Origin: an uncultured Eubacteriales bacterium
GTDB taxonomy: Bacteria > Bacillota > Clostridia > Oscillospirales > Acutalibacteraceae
Length of the DNA stretch: 64,000 nucleotides
Direction of reading: 5' to 3'
NCBI GenBank assembly: GCA_934630515.1
Contig: CAKTVV010000007.1
Span: forward strand, 62,001-126,000
In this document: in pieces, positions 53,489 to 63,300 of the stretch
Layout of the letters: every line of letters begins with the position of its first letter
How positions within the stretch are numbered: position 1 is the first letter of the stretch
Position numbers and translations under genes: made by a program
The notes under the pieces: generated by a model
What the model saw: only the letters and a program-made list of their open reading frames with translations
Told to the model about the DNA's origin: nothing
Databases searched by the model: none

Positions 53489-54115
53489 TCACAGCTTATA
53501 GGAAAACTCTTTGAACACATCGGTGAAAAATGTGGCAAACTGCACGGTCATCGAAGCCACCAGCAGGATCACCGCCCAGATCACCGCCATCATCAGCAGC
53601 GAAAGGAGCGCCACCCCGACGGTTTTCATAAAGGAATAATCGTTGAGCTGCATCAGCGCAAAAAAGATCAGCGCCAGCACCCACAGCAGCACCACCACCC
53701 GCAGGAACTGATACAGCCCCGCCTGAGAGGAGCCGCACAGATTGGAGAGCAGCCCCAGCACCGGGGTCAGCACGATATACGGCACCAGCGCATAGGCATA
53801 GGCGGTGAACTGCTCCTTAAACTTGCTTTCGCCGGACAGGATGGCGGTCATGGCATACGCCGCCACCGTCCAGGTCAACAGCGGGACGATCACCATGGCA
53901 CATTCCAGCCCCAGATTAGCGTCGGTAGTCTTTTTCTCTGCGAAGAGGAAATGCACCATGAAGATATAGGCATAATTCACTGCAATCGCCAACAGATATA
54001 AGAGCGCCGGCTGCCACAGGGGCAGGGAGTCCCGCTCCCGCTTCACGATGACCATACAATCCGCCGGGTGGAACACGATCATCAGGCACTTCTTCAAAAA
54101 GGACATCCGCTTCAC
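53489..54115 (-). CDS. YIP1-like integral membrane protein
   Basis: 208 residues, about five membrane segments, N-terminal FHPADCMVIVKRER typical of bacterial YIP1-family proteins near sugar transporters. GTG 54115 overlaps the preceding stop (GTGA) and has GGAGG 9 nt upstream. Probably assembles with the NHL and DUF5696 proteins; not shown. Confidence 0.8.
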   Translation of the reverse strand: MKRMSFLKKCLMIVFHPADCMVIVKRERDSLPLWQPALLYLLAIAVNYAYIFMVHFLFAEKKTTDANLGLECAMVIVPLLTWTVAAYAMTAILSGESKFKEQFTAYAYALVPYIVLTPVLGLLSNLCGSSQAGLYQFLRVVVLLWVLALIFFALMQLNDYSFMKTVGVALLSLLMMAVIWAVILLVASMTVQFATFFTDVFKEFSYKL

Positions 54116-55542
54116 CGTGCGCCACCTCCGTAATAGTAGTCGCTGAGCAGCCGATCGGAGCGGCGCTTGAGAAACCGCAGCAGCAAAAGCGCTCCGACCA
54201 CCGCCGCTGCCACCGCCGCCACCACCTGTCCGAAGTGATCCCGGAAATAGGTATACTGGGCATCCCCGAAGGCCTTGCCGTAGCCAGCCTTATTGTTGGC
54301 CAATCGATAGTAGCGCTGGGCCTCCGCCGTATTCTTCTCCTTATAATAGCAATCGCCGATCCCCTTATTGGCGACGGGATAGTTGGCGTCCAGCTCCAGC
54401 ACCTGCCCCCATGCCTCCCGGGAGGCAGCATACTCTCCCTTGGCATAGTGGTCGATAGCCGCCGTCACATTCCGCATAAAGGAGGTCTTCTGAAACCGAT
54501 GCACATAGCCGGTGCTCTTATCCAGCACAAACAGATCCCCGGCGGAGTTTTCGTCGATGGCGATGGGCTGATTGAACATCCCCTTGATGCTGCCGTGACC
54601 GCCGAACACCGACAGCATATTGCCGTCGCCGTCGTACACGAAAATACTCCCGGAATAGCTCTCAATGGCATAGATCAGCCCGTCCGCATCGGCGCACAGA
54701 TCCACAAACCGGGGATTGACAAACCGGTTAATTTCTTCGTTGTAGTATTTCGCCCCGAAAAACTGCTGCACGTAGACGTTATCCCCCACCATATTGATCC
54801 GCTGAATCTGGTTGGAAGTGGCCTCCTCGCCGGTGGTGGTATACACCATCCCGTCGGGGCCCAGATCAAAGGAATAATAGGAGGCAGCCGTATCCTTGAT
54901 GAGCTTGGACTGCTGCTCCTTGGAGGCAAAGGTACGGATGAACAGCCGCTTGAGACTAAAGCCCAGCTTATTGTCACCGATGTAGCCCTTGAACTCGTTG
55001 TTGGCGTCGATCATCATCAGATACTGGCTTTTCATCGTATAGATATAGCCCTGCTCCGACACAGCGATCTTGCTCACCTGAAAGGTGGTATCCTCCGACA
55101 GCATCTCCGTTTGGGGCTTGACGAACTCCTCGATATACTCCCCCGCCGGGTCAGTGTGGACGATGCGCTCATTGGCAGTGTCGGCGATATACAGGTCGCC
55201 GTTCGCTGTCACATACACGCCGCCGGGGGATGCCAGCGTACCGCCGCAATCAAAGGCGGCGGCAAAGCTGCCGTCGGGATTCAGCTTTACAATGCGGTTG
55301 TTGCCAGTATCAGCGATGTATACGCAGTCATCCTTACCCACAAACAGGTCGGTGGGCTCACTAAGCCGTCCGCCCGCCTCACCGAATTCCCGGTAGAAGC
55401 CGCCGATGCGATGGGTCTGCGGGATAGAGACCCGGCTGCCCTCGCTGTCCAGCACATATTCCTGCGCCGCCGCACCGGCTCCCAGCTGCAGCGGAAACGC
55501 CAACAGCGCCGCCAGGGAAAGCACCGCTATGATTTTTCTCAT
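54112..55542 (-). CDS. NHL-repeat protein with TPR-like end and C-terminal membrane segment
   Basis: 476 residues: signal peptide (about 1-26), a beta-propeller of NHL repeats (about 45-350; LSEPTDLFVGKDDCVYIADT, VYVTANGDLYIADT and more), a TPR-like stretch (about 365-430; AWGQVLELDANYPVANKGIGDCYY), and a membrane segment (about 440-458) with a basic tail. The propeller faces outside. ATG 55542 has GGAG 5 nt upstream. Ligand unknown. Confidence 0.83.
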   Translation of the reverse strand: MRKIIAVLSLAALLAFPLQLGAGAAAQEYVLDSEGSRVSIPQTHRIGGFYREFGEAGGRLSEPTDLFVGKDDCVYIADTGNNRIVKLNPDGSFAAAFDCGGTLASPGGVYVTANGDLYIADTANERIVHTDPAGEYIEEFVKPQTEMLSEDTTFQVSKIAVSEQGYIYTMKSQYLMMIDANNEFKGYIGDNKLGFSLKRLFIRTFASKEQQSKLIKDTAASYYSFDLGPDGMVYTTTGEEATSNQIQRINMVGDNVYVQQFFGAKYYNEEINRFVNPRFVDLCADADGLIYAIESYSGSIFVYDGDGNMLSVFGGHGSIKGMFNQPIAIDENSAGDLFVLDKSTGYVHRFQKTSFMRNVTAAIDHYAKGEYAASREAWGQVLELDANYPVANKGIGDCYYKEKNTAEAQRYYRLANNKAGYGKAFGDAQYTYFRDHFGQVVAAVAAAVVGALLLLRFLKRRSDRLLSDYYYGGGAR

Positions 55543-55553
55543 TGTCACTCCGC

Positions 55554-56450
55554 TCATTCCTTTATCCCCGAATGCGCCATCGTATTCATCACTTTCCCCT
55601 GCATCACGGTATACACGATGATGGTGGGAAATACGGTCACAAACGCCGCAGCCGCCATGGCGCCCGCCGTCGCCAGACTGGCGGCGCCCGCTCCGCCGGC
55701 GATAGTCTGTACCGCCAGCGGCAGGGTCTTCAGCGCATCCGACTGGAGATAGATGACCGGCCCCAGATAGTCGTTCCACGAGGCGGTAAAGCTGAACACC
55801 ACCAGCGTCGCCGTGGCGGATTTGATATAGGGCATGACGATCTTCCAGAAGATCGTCCATTCATTGGCTCCGTCCAGCCGCGCCGCCTCCAGATAAGTCT
55901 CCGGCATCTGCTCCAGAAACTGCTTCACCAGAAAAAAGTTGAACGCCACCCCGATCTTCGGGATGATCAGCGCCCAGACCGTATCCAGCAGCCCCAGCGT
56001 CTTAATGACGATATAGGATGGGATCAGCGTCACCTGACCGGAGAACATCAACGCCGCCAGGATCAGCGAAAAGATGAGACCCGCACCCTTGGGGCGGTGC
56101 TTCACCAGCCCGTAGGCGCCCATACAGCAGACCAGCACCGTGCCCAGCACCGTCAGCACCGACACCATAAAGCTATTGAAGAAATAGCGGGCAAACGGCA
56201 CCGACGCCCCGTCCAAAGCGGAAAACAGATCCTTAAAATTGGAGAAGGTTGGACGGGTAGTAATGAATTTCGGCGGGAACAGATACAGCTCATCCAGGGG
56301 CTTCAGCGACGTGGAGATGATATACACCAGCGGCAATATCATAAACAGCGCCAGAGCCGTGAGGAGGATCATCCGGATCATCGAGGGAACATTCACCGTG
56401 CAGATGTGCTTACCGGCAATGCGGATGCTTTTTCCTTTAACCTCTGCCAC
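55554..56450 (-). CDS. Carbohydrate ABC permease (MalG-like)
   Basis: 298 residues, six membrane segments and EAA loop YLEAARLDGANEWTIFWKIVMP. GTG start at 56450 with a G-rich RBS. Pair with the permease at 56462; served by the binding protein at 57418. Confidence 0.92.
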   Translation of the reverse strand: MAEVKGKSIRIAGKHICTVNVPSMIRMILLTALALFMILPLVYIISTSLKPLDELYLFPPKFITTRPTFSNFKDLFSALDGASVPFARYFFNSFMVSVLTVLGTVLVCCMGAYGLVKHRPKGAGLIFSLILAALMFSGQVTLIPSYIVIKTLGLLDTVWALIIPKIGVAFNFFLVKQFLEQMPETYLEAARLDGANEWTIFWKIVMPYIKSATATLVVFSFTASWNDYLGPVIYLQSDALKTLPLAVQTIAGGAGAASLATAGAMAAAAFVTVFPTIIVYTVMQGKVMNTMAHSGIKE

Positions 56451-56461
56451 AGTATCCCCCC

Positions 56462-57385
56462 TTATCCGTTCTCCGAAAACAACTTTCGGAGAATCTTACC
56501 CATAAAGAATGTAATGAAGAACAGAATCACCGCAATGGCGGAGGCATACCCCATCTCAAAGCGGACAAACGCAAAATCGTACAGATGCGCAACGATGGTA
56601 TGCGCTGCGTAATTGGGGCTGGGGAACCCGGCAATAGCCACCGCAATATCGAATACGCCGAAAGCAGCCACCGTGCTGTTGATGGCGGCGAACAGCAGCT
56701 GGGGCTTCATATTGGGCAGCACGATATAAAACAGCTCCTGCGTGGAGGAGCGGATGCCGTCGATCATCGCCGCCTCGTGCTGATCCGGAGACAGATTCCG
56801 GAATGCCGACAAAAAGGTCAGAAAACCGGTGCCCATGCCCATCCACACGGAAATGAAGATCACCACGCCCAGAATATACTTGGGATCGGTCGTCCACTGG
56901 ATGGGAGAGGAGATCAGCCCCAGATTGGTCAAAAAGCTGTTGATCAGGCCATAGGAATCGCCTGAGAAAAAGTACAGCCAAACCACCGAAATGGCGGTGC
57001 CGCTGACGATGGAGGGGGCATAAATAGCCAGCGCAAAGAACTGGCGGGTGATGCGCAGCTGGTTGATCACCCACGCCAGCACAAAGGACATCAGCAACGA
57101 GATCGGTCCGGAAATAAAGGCGAACAGGAAGGTATTGCGCAGGGCGATCAAGAATTCCTTATCGTCCAGGATCAGGATCCGGAAATTGCTCAGCCCCACA
57201 AAGGAGGGAGCCTCGATCATATTGTAATCGGTGAAGCTCAGCCCGATGCCCACCAGCACCGGTATGAGCGTGAACACCACAAACAAGGCGAGAAACGGGG
57301 CCAAAAACAGATACCCCACCTTGGTGTTTCGGTAAGCGCTCATCGGCTGCCCGGTCTTGAATAGTTTTTGTAAAGCTGTTTTCAT
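56462..57385 (-). CDS. Carbohydrate ABC permease (MalF-like)
   Basis: 307 residues, six membrane segments, EAA loop HEAAMIDGIRSSTQELFYIVLP. ATG 57385 preferred for AAGGAG 9 nt upstream; ATG 57421, overlapping the upstream stop, is possible. Confidence 0.91.
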   Translation of the reverse strand: MKTALQKLFKTGQPMSAYRNTKVGYLFLAPFLALFVVFTLIPVLVGIGLSFTDYNMIEAPSFVGLSNFRILILDDKEFLIALRNTFLFAFISGPISLLMSFVLAWVINQLRITRQFFALAIYAPSIVSGTAISVVWLYFFSGDSYGLINSFLTNLGLISSPIQWTTDPKYILGVVIFISVWMGMGTGFLTFLSAFRNLSPDQHEAAMIDGIRSSTQELFYIVLPNMKPQLLFAAINSTVAAFGVFDIAVAIAGFPSPNYAAHTIVAHLYDFAFVRFEMGYASAIAVILFFITFFMGKILRKLFSENG

Positions 57386-57417
57386 CTGCCGCTGCTCCTT
57401 GCTGTTTTCGCAGGTAG

Positions 57418-60342
57418 TCATGCGCTCTCCCGCCGGCGCTTCAGCTCCCGGTTGATGTCCTCCACGGCGGTTTCCATAGAGGTGCGCACATTTTCGTTGG
57501 ACATAAGGATCCGGTTATAGGCATTGAGGATGTGGCGGGAGGTGTAATAACCGCCCAGCACCACCGGCGGCACCACGGCAGCTTCCGCCGAGCCGACGAT
57601 CTCGCTCTTTTCGTTCTTTTCCCAAGAGAGGTTCCGGAAGGCCTCCACCGTCGCCGTATTCCACCGGGCACTCTTACCGATCTGCGTTTCCACCCGGTTA
57701 GCGTAGTCCGTCTGGGTGGCAGCGTCCGTCCACCACTTGAGGAACTCCCACGCCTCATTCTGATGGGTGGACTGGTCAATGATCATCAGGCACTCCGCCG
57801 TCAGGGAGGAATGGGTGCGGTTCACGCTGCCGTCCGCCTGCTTACGTCCCGGGATAGGCGCCACACCCCATTTGCCGTTCAGGTCGCCCGCCACGGATTT
57901 GATCTGCATATACACGTTGTAGTCCACCACGCCGATGGGCATTTCGCCGTTGCGGAAGCGGTTATAGAAGCTGGCGGACTTGGGCACGCCGTAGAGGAGA
58001 TACAGATTGGTGAATTCCAGCATGGCGTTGTAGGCCTCGGCGGAATCCAGCGCCGTATATTGCAGGGACTCGTCATAATAGCTGCCGCCGTGCTGATACA
58101 GGAACATATCAAAGCTCGTCACCGCCAGCGGCATATAGAACTGCATATTGTTCTGGTTCAGAACCGGGATCACCTTGTCATACAGCTCATCCCAGGTGTT
58201 GGGCAGAGACAGCTTCAGCCGAGAAAAGATATCCTTACGATACACCATCACGGCAATATTCTGGGTCTCCGGCAGTGCATAGGTATGGCCGTTATACTGC
58301 AGCGCCGTGAAATAATTGGTATTGAACCGCTCCGCCACCTGAGGAAAATCCGCAAAGCCGGACACATCCGTCAGGGCGTTGCGCATGGCGAATTCGCCGA
58401 TGGAGCTGCTGGATACGCCGGTAGCCACATCCGGCGCCTTGCCGGAGGTCATGGACAGCAGCAGCGCATTGGCGCCGCCCGCATTGAGTTGTCCGGCAGG
58501 CAGCACATTGAGATCCACGCCGATGCCAGTCTTAGCGGTGAAATCCGAGTCGATCATCTGCTTCATGATCGAGCACCATTTGGTGCCCCGGGCAGACCAG
58601 ACGGAGATCTTCGAGGGAATTTCCACATCGCCCGCCGCCGAAACGGAAATGTTGTTATAATCCTTTACAAAGGACTGGGCGAAATTCACTGCGCCTGCCC
58701 ACAGCCGAGCCGTCCAGCGGGATCTTCTGACTGTTGCTTCCGCCGGATCGGACAGAATCTCCACCCAATCCAAAATCAGCGGGTGCATGGTCATCTCCGT
58801 GGACCAGGAGCCATAGGAGGTGAGGATCTCATTCAGCGAGGATATCTTCGCCGGAATCACAAAGGGGTCCTGCCGGACATTGTTCAGCTGACTGATAAAG
58901 CTCTTGAGCTGATAATACTTGGACATCCGCCGTCCGCTGACCGTCTCCAGCTGTTCCATACAGCTGCGCATATCCGCCATCAGCGTATCCAGCGTGTCCA
59001 TCAGATCCGGGATCTGCTTCTCCAGCTCATAATCATAATTGGTGTCGGGGTTTTGCCCGATGATCATTTTGATCTTCAGCAACAGCTCCGACAGCATGGT
59101 CTCGTCGGCGGTCATGAGCGTTTCCAGCGAGCGCAACTCACCCTGGGTCACCGCCAGCGACAGTGTATGCTCTCCTTTGGTGAGATACACATAATAGGGC
59201 ACGCCCTGTGCATCCGCCAGCACCTCGGTGCGGAACTCTGCGCCATACCGGAACTTGTACGCCGCAAACTCCTGAAACGGCACTGCGCCGTCCACGGAAA
59301 TGCGCCGATAGGAGGGAATGCCGTCCCGATAGTTCATCAGCACCCGCAGTGCAATGGCATACAGACCATCCTGCTCTACCGTGAAGCGGTAGGTCACCTC
59401 GCTGTTGGGCGCCTGCCATGTGGTGCCGCCGAACACATTGACGGTGGCTTTGCCATACCGGTAGGGGGTGCAGGAGGGGTCGCCGTTGGATGCGGCCGCC
59501 ATAGTGGAGCCATTCTTCATCATCGTATGCTCCACCGACTCCGCCTCAAAATACACACGTCCCTCCCCTGCTGTATACCCCTGCCGGGCATACAGCTCCT
59601 GCACCACACTGTAAGCGGGCAGCTGCTGCGGAGCGCAGACCTCGATCCGGGACAAATACACATCCCCGCTGATATAGCCCAGCGACAGGGTGTGCTGTCC
59701 CGCCTCCAGATAGAACTTCAGCGGCGCATCGTACAGCGCATCGCTGTCGTTCACGGTGTACCATTGCCATTCTGCAAGCTCCACCGGGTCGGCGGCGATC
59801 TCATCGCCCACGTTATTCTCCACCGGCGCCCCCTCGTCCCGGAAATACCGGGGAAAGCTGATATTTTCCGCATCGGCAAAGGGATATTTTCCGTCCAGCA
59901 TCAGCGCCCGGCTGGCAGCGTTCACCGACGTGCCGGTATTGACATACCGCAGCCGAATACAATAGAGTGCCGACCGGGGCGCAGTGAACGTCCATTCCAC
60001 CGCATCCACGGCGTCATTCAACAGAATGGCTCCCGGCTCCCGGGCGTCCTCCGCCGCCGTCACCGTCCCCGCCGCCTGCGTATAGTCCCGGGCGGCGATC
60101 GCCACGGTATCCCCCTCGGCGGCGTCCTCGTAGCCGTTCGCCTGATATTCCTCCAGCAGCTTCCCATAGGAATCGGTGCGGCTGTATTCAAAGCTCACGC
60201 CGTAATCGTTATTCCCCGCCAGCTGCTCGGAGAGCGTCAGCCCGGCTGCCAAAGCCGGGCACACGGCGCTCCCCAGGCAGCAGACCGCCAGTGCGGCCGC
60301 CGCTGCCGCCCGCCGAAAATGTGTATGTACCACGCTTCGCAC
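57418..60342 (-). CDS. Large ABC solute-binding protein with N-terminal carbohydrate-binding-like modules
   Basis: 974 residues. Signal peptide (about 1-33, AVCPALAAG), two beta-sandwich stretches that look like carbohydrate-binding modules (about 60-245 and 250-410; YFEAESVEHTMM, YAIALRVLMNY), a helical connector (about 415-590), and a C-terminal solute-binding domain (about 600-960; TWDELYDKVIPVLN, EAWEFLKWW). Usual binding proteins have about 450 residues. No lipobox is visible. Start GTG 60342, 9 nt from GGAGG; the frame upstream overlaps the previous gene. Confidence 0.82.
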   Translation of the reverse strand: MRSVVHTHFRRAAAAAALAVCCLGSAVCPALAAGLTLSEQLAGNNDYGVSFEYSRTDSYGKLLEEYQANGYEDAAEGDTVAIAARDYTQAAGTVTAAEDAREPGAILLNDAVDAVEWTFTAPRSALYCIRLRYVNTGTSVNAASRALMLDGKYPFADAENISFPRYFRDEGAPVENNVGDEIAADPVELAEWQWYTVNDSDALYDAPLKFYLEAGQHTLSLGYISGDVYLSRIEVCAPQQLPAYSVVQELYARQGYTAGEGRVYFEAESVEHTMMKNGSTMAAASNGDPSCTPYRYGKATVNVFGGTTWQAPNSEVTYRFTVEQDGLYAIALRVLMNYRDGIPSYRRISVDGAVPFQEFAAYKFRYGAEFRTEVLADAQGVPYYVYLTKGEHTLSLAVTQGELRSLETLMTADETMLSELLLKIKMIIGQNPDTNYDYELEKQIPDLMDTLDTLMADMRSCMEQLETVSGRRMSKYYQLKSFISQLNNVRQDPFVIPAKISSLNEILTSYGSWSTEMTMHPLILDWVEILSDPAEATVRRSRWTARLWAGAVNFAQSFVKDYNNISVSAAGDVEIPSKISVWSARGTKWCSIMKQMIDSDFTAKTGIGVDLNVLPAGQLNAGGANALLLSMTSGKAPDVATGVSSSSIGEFAMRNALTDVSGFADFPQVAERFNTNYFTALQYNGHTYALPETQNIAVMVYRKDIFSRLKLSLPNTWDELYDKVIPVLNQNNMQFYMPLAVTSFDMFLYQHGGSYYDESLQYTALDSAEAYNAMLEFTNLYLLYGVPKSASFYNRFRNGEMPIGVVDYNVYMQIKSVAGDLNGKWGVAPIPGRKQADGSVNRTHSSLTAECLMIIDQSTHQNEAWEFLKWWTDAATQTDYANRVETQIGKSARWNTATVEAFRNLSWEKNEKSEIVGSAEAAVVPPVVLGGYYTSRHILNAYNRILMSNENVRTSMETAVEDINRELKRRRESA

Positions 60343-60370
60343 CAACCTTACCTCCGTGTGTATGCTGCGG

Positions 60371-63300
60371 TCAATTCCGGATGTTGGAGAAGATGATGTG
60401 GCCGTCCTCATAGGAGACCTCATACTGCCCCTCGGTATCGTCCTCGCACTCCTGCAGGAGCGCCTCCAGCTCCGCCTTATTCAGCACCTGCTGGGATCTC
60501 TTATATACATACCTCTCAAAGCTCTGATTCTGGAAATTTTTGATCACCGTCAGCGCATTATACGCCAGTTCATCGTCCAGCAGATCTCCGGCGACGTTAT
60601 TCCGGCTGCTGAAATCCAGCTGCTCCCACAGCTCATACATCCGCTGGTAGGCAGCTTTATCCAGCTTTTTCAGCGCCGGCAGGTTCTTTTCCAGCTCCAG
60701 AATAAATGCGGTCGCCGCCGCTGTATCCTCAAACACGTCCTGCTTTTCCTCATAGACGAATTCCAGATCCACCTCGCTGGCATAGTTGGTGGTGACGGTG
60801 AAGTATGCTCCGTTTTCCACCAGCGAATCCGCCAACAGGTGGCGATACAGCGCATTGGAGCGGTCGAATTTTACCAGCACCTTGCCGCTGATCCAGCTGA
60901 TCTGCAAATAATAGTGGCCGTCGCTGGCCTTCACCACCGACAGGGTGAAATAATCCGCATCCACGATCGCCGGCTCATAGGCGCCGTAGGTCATGGTCTT
61001 GCCATCCATTTTCAGCAGAATGTGGGTGCGGTTATCCCCCGCCGCCGGGCGGTTATACAGCATCAGCACGATTCCGTTGTCCAGGTCGCTGCTGCTGTTG
61101 CCGGCGGGCGTCTTATCCTTGAGGAAGCCCACATAGGTGACGCAGCCCTTCCGGACCATGTTGAGGTTGATATTCACCGACCAGTTCTGGAGATTTTCCA
61201 GCTTGGTCTGGTGCACCGCCTGGGTACCCGCCGGCATCTTCAGACTCGCACTGCCGGTGGTGGTTTCTGCCGTGCAGCCATAGGGAACCGAGAAATCCCA
61301 GCCGTTCTTCGCCGTGGAGGCGTTCTTGTCCAGAATGGTCACATTAGCGGCGGAAAAGCCGTTGCGTCCGCCGATAAAGAAGTGCGCCGCAGCGCCGTAC
61401 TGCTCCATAAAGCTGTCCAAGCGGGCGTAGCTGTATCCGTCGCACACCTGCCCGTCGATCACCAGATACCAGTGACCGTCCTGCCGAGTGAATGCAAAGC
61501 GGTGCAGCGCATCGAAATCGAATCCGGGTATGTTGGCCACCCGCTCGCTCTCCCCCGCCTTATCAAAGAAAGTGACCGCCAGCGTCGAGCCGGAGGGGCG
61601 CAGAATGAAAGAGACCGTATCCGCCGCCTTGTTGGTCAATCCGGCATTCTTCGTCTCGGCGCTCAGACCCATAAATGCAAACTGGCCCGAGCCGCAACCC
61701 ATTCCCACCCAGTAGAGGGCGCTTGCCGCCGCATCAAAGGTCTTGGTGGTGGTAGCATACACATCTCCTGTGAGTGTATCCCGGGTACTGGTAAAGGTAT
61801 AGGCATTCTCCAGATCACCGGTGTATTCCACTCCGTAGCTGGCACTGTACCAATCCAGCGAGCGCAGCTTATCGGCGTCCACCGCCGCCTCGCACGCCTG
61901 GAGCTTTTCCAGCAGTGCCGGGGCGATCACGGATTTGTCCGTCAGATCGTTATACGCCCGCCGCACCGTCACCACAGCCGTTTCATCCGTATAAGCAATA
62001 TCCGCCGGCTGAGGCAGCTGTTCAATGGCCTGCGCCACCGCATAGGCGGGCTTCAGCGCCGCCAACCGCTCCTCCAGAGCGGACAGCAGCTCCACCGCCG
62101 CCTGATCCACGATATACAGCTGGAAATCCTCCATGCCGTTGTATATAGTGCGCAGTTCGGTCACGGCGGTGTTCTTTTCCTCGAAATTCGCCAGCGTGAT
62201 ATCCGCCGGTGCGCCCACCGCCTTCACCCGATCATAAAACTCGTCGGCGGTCCTCCGCATAGCGGCAAACTCCTCATCCACCGCCGTCAGAGCGGCGATG
62301 ACCTGCTCCAGCTTCTCCGCATAAGCGGTATCCAGTGCTCCCCGGTTATCCCCCAGTGCGATATACGCAGTGAATGCCGCCTTGATGGCATCCTTATGGG
62401 CAGTGGTGACCTCCTCCGGCGCCGGCAGAGCGTCAATCTGCGCTTTCAGCGCCTTGATGGCTTTCTTCAATGCCTCCTGCCGCTTTTCCAGCACAAACAG
62501 CCGGACGGACTCTGCGGCAGCAATTTTCTCCGCCGACACCGCATACCGATAGGGATCGGCGTCGTATGCCGCCAGAATTTCCTCGCCCTCCTCCAGAGTG
62601 GCGGGCTGCTGCTCCAGCAGCTCGTTCAAATGCGCTAGCCGTCCGGAGATCTCCGCTGCGGCGGAGGGCTTCAACGTCACCGAGGTGGTGGCGCCCGCCG
62701 TTACACTGCGGTTATGGAACCGCACATACACCGGCTTGCCGGCAAAGGCGGAGAAATCGTCGATCTTGAACGCCGCCGCCTTGGAAATCAGCCCGGCGCC
62801 GTACACATACAAATACACCTTGCCGTCCGCCTTGCCGAAATAATAGTTCTTCTGAGAATCCGCCGGGTCGTTATTGTTAAACAGGTTATTGTTGGCGCCG
62901 AAATAGGTTTTCCAGGTGCTGCCATCAAAATAGCCGCAATGGACGCCGCCCATATTCGCCAGCTGTACAAAATAGAAGGTCTTTTCCGTGCCGTCGGAGA
63001 AGGTGGGATCGGTGGACAGGGTAATACCGAACCACTGCTGCCCCGCCGTATTGTGGTCCTTTATGTAGCATTCCATATGGAATTCCGGGCTGTTGCCCTC
63101 CTCATCGAGAGTGGTGATGGGCGCCATCGACGCAATGGACGAGCTGCCCGTATTTTGCAGACTGGCCGTATATATGCCCGCCTCCGTGTCAGCGGTGCCG
63201 GAAACGGCATTTGCCTTCACCATAGTGGCGGAATTGTTGTCATCGTTGCCGTATCCGTCCAGAGAAGCGGTCAGAAAGCCGTCGTTATAGGATTTTTCCA

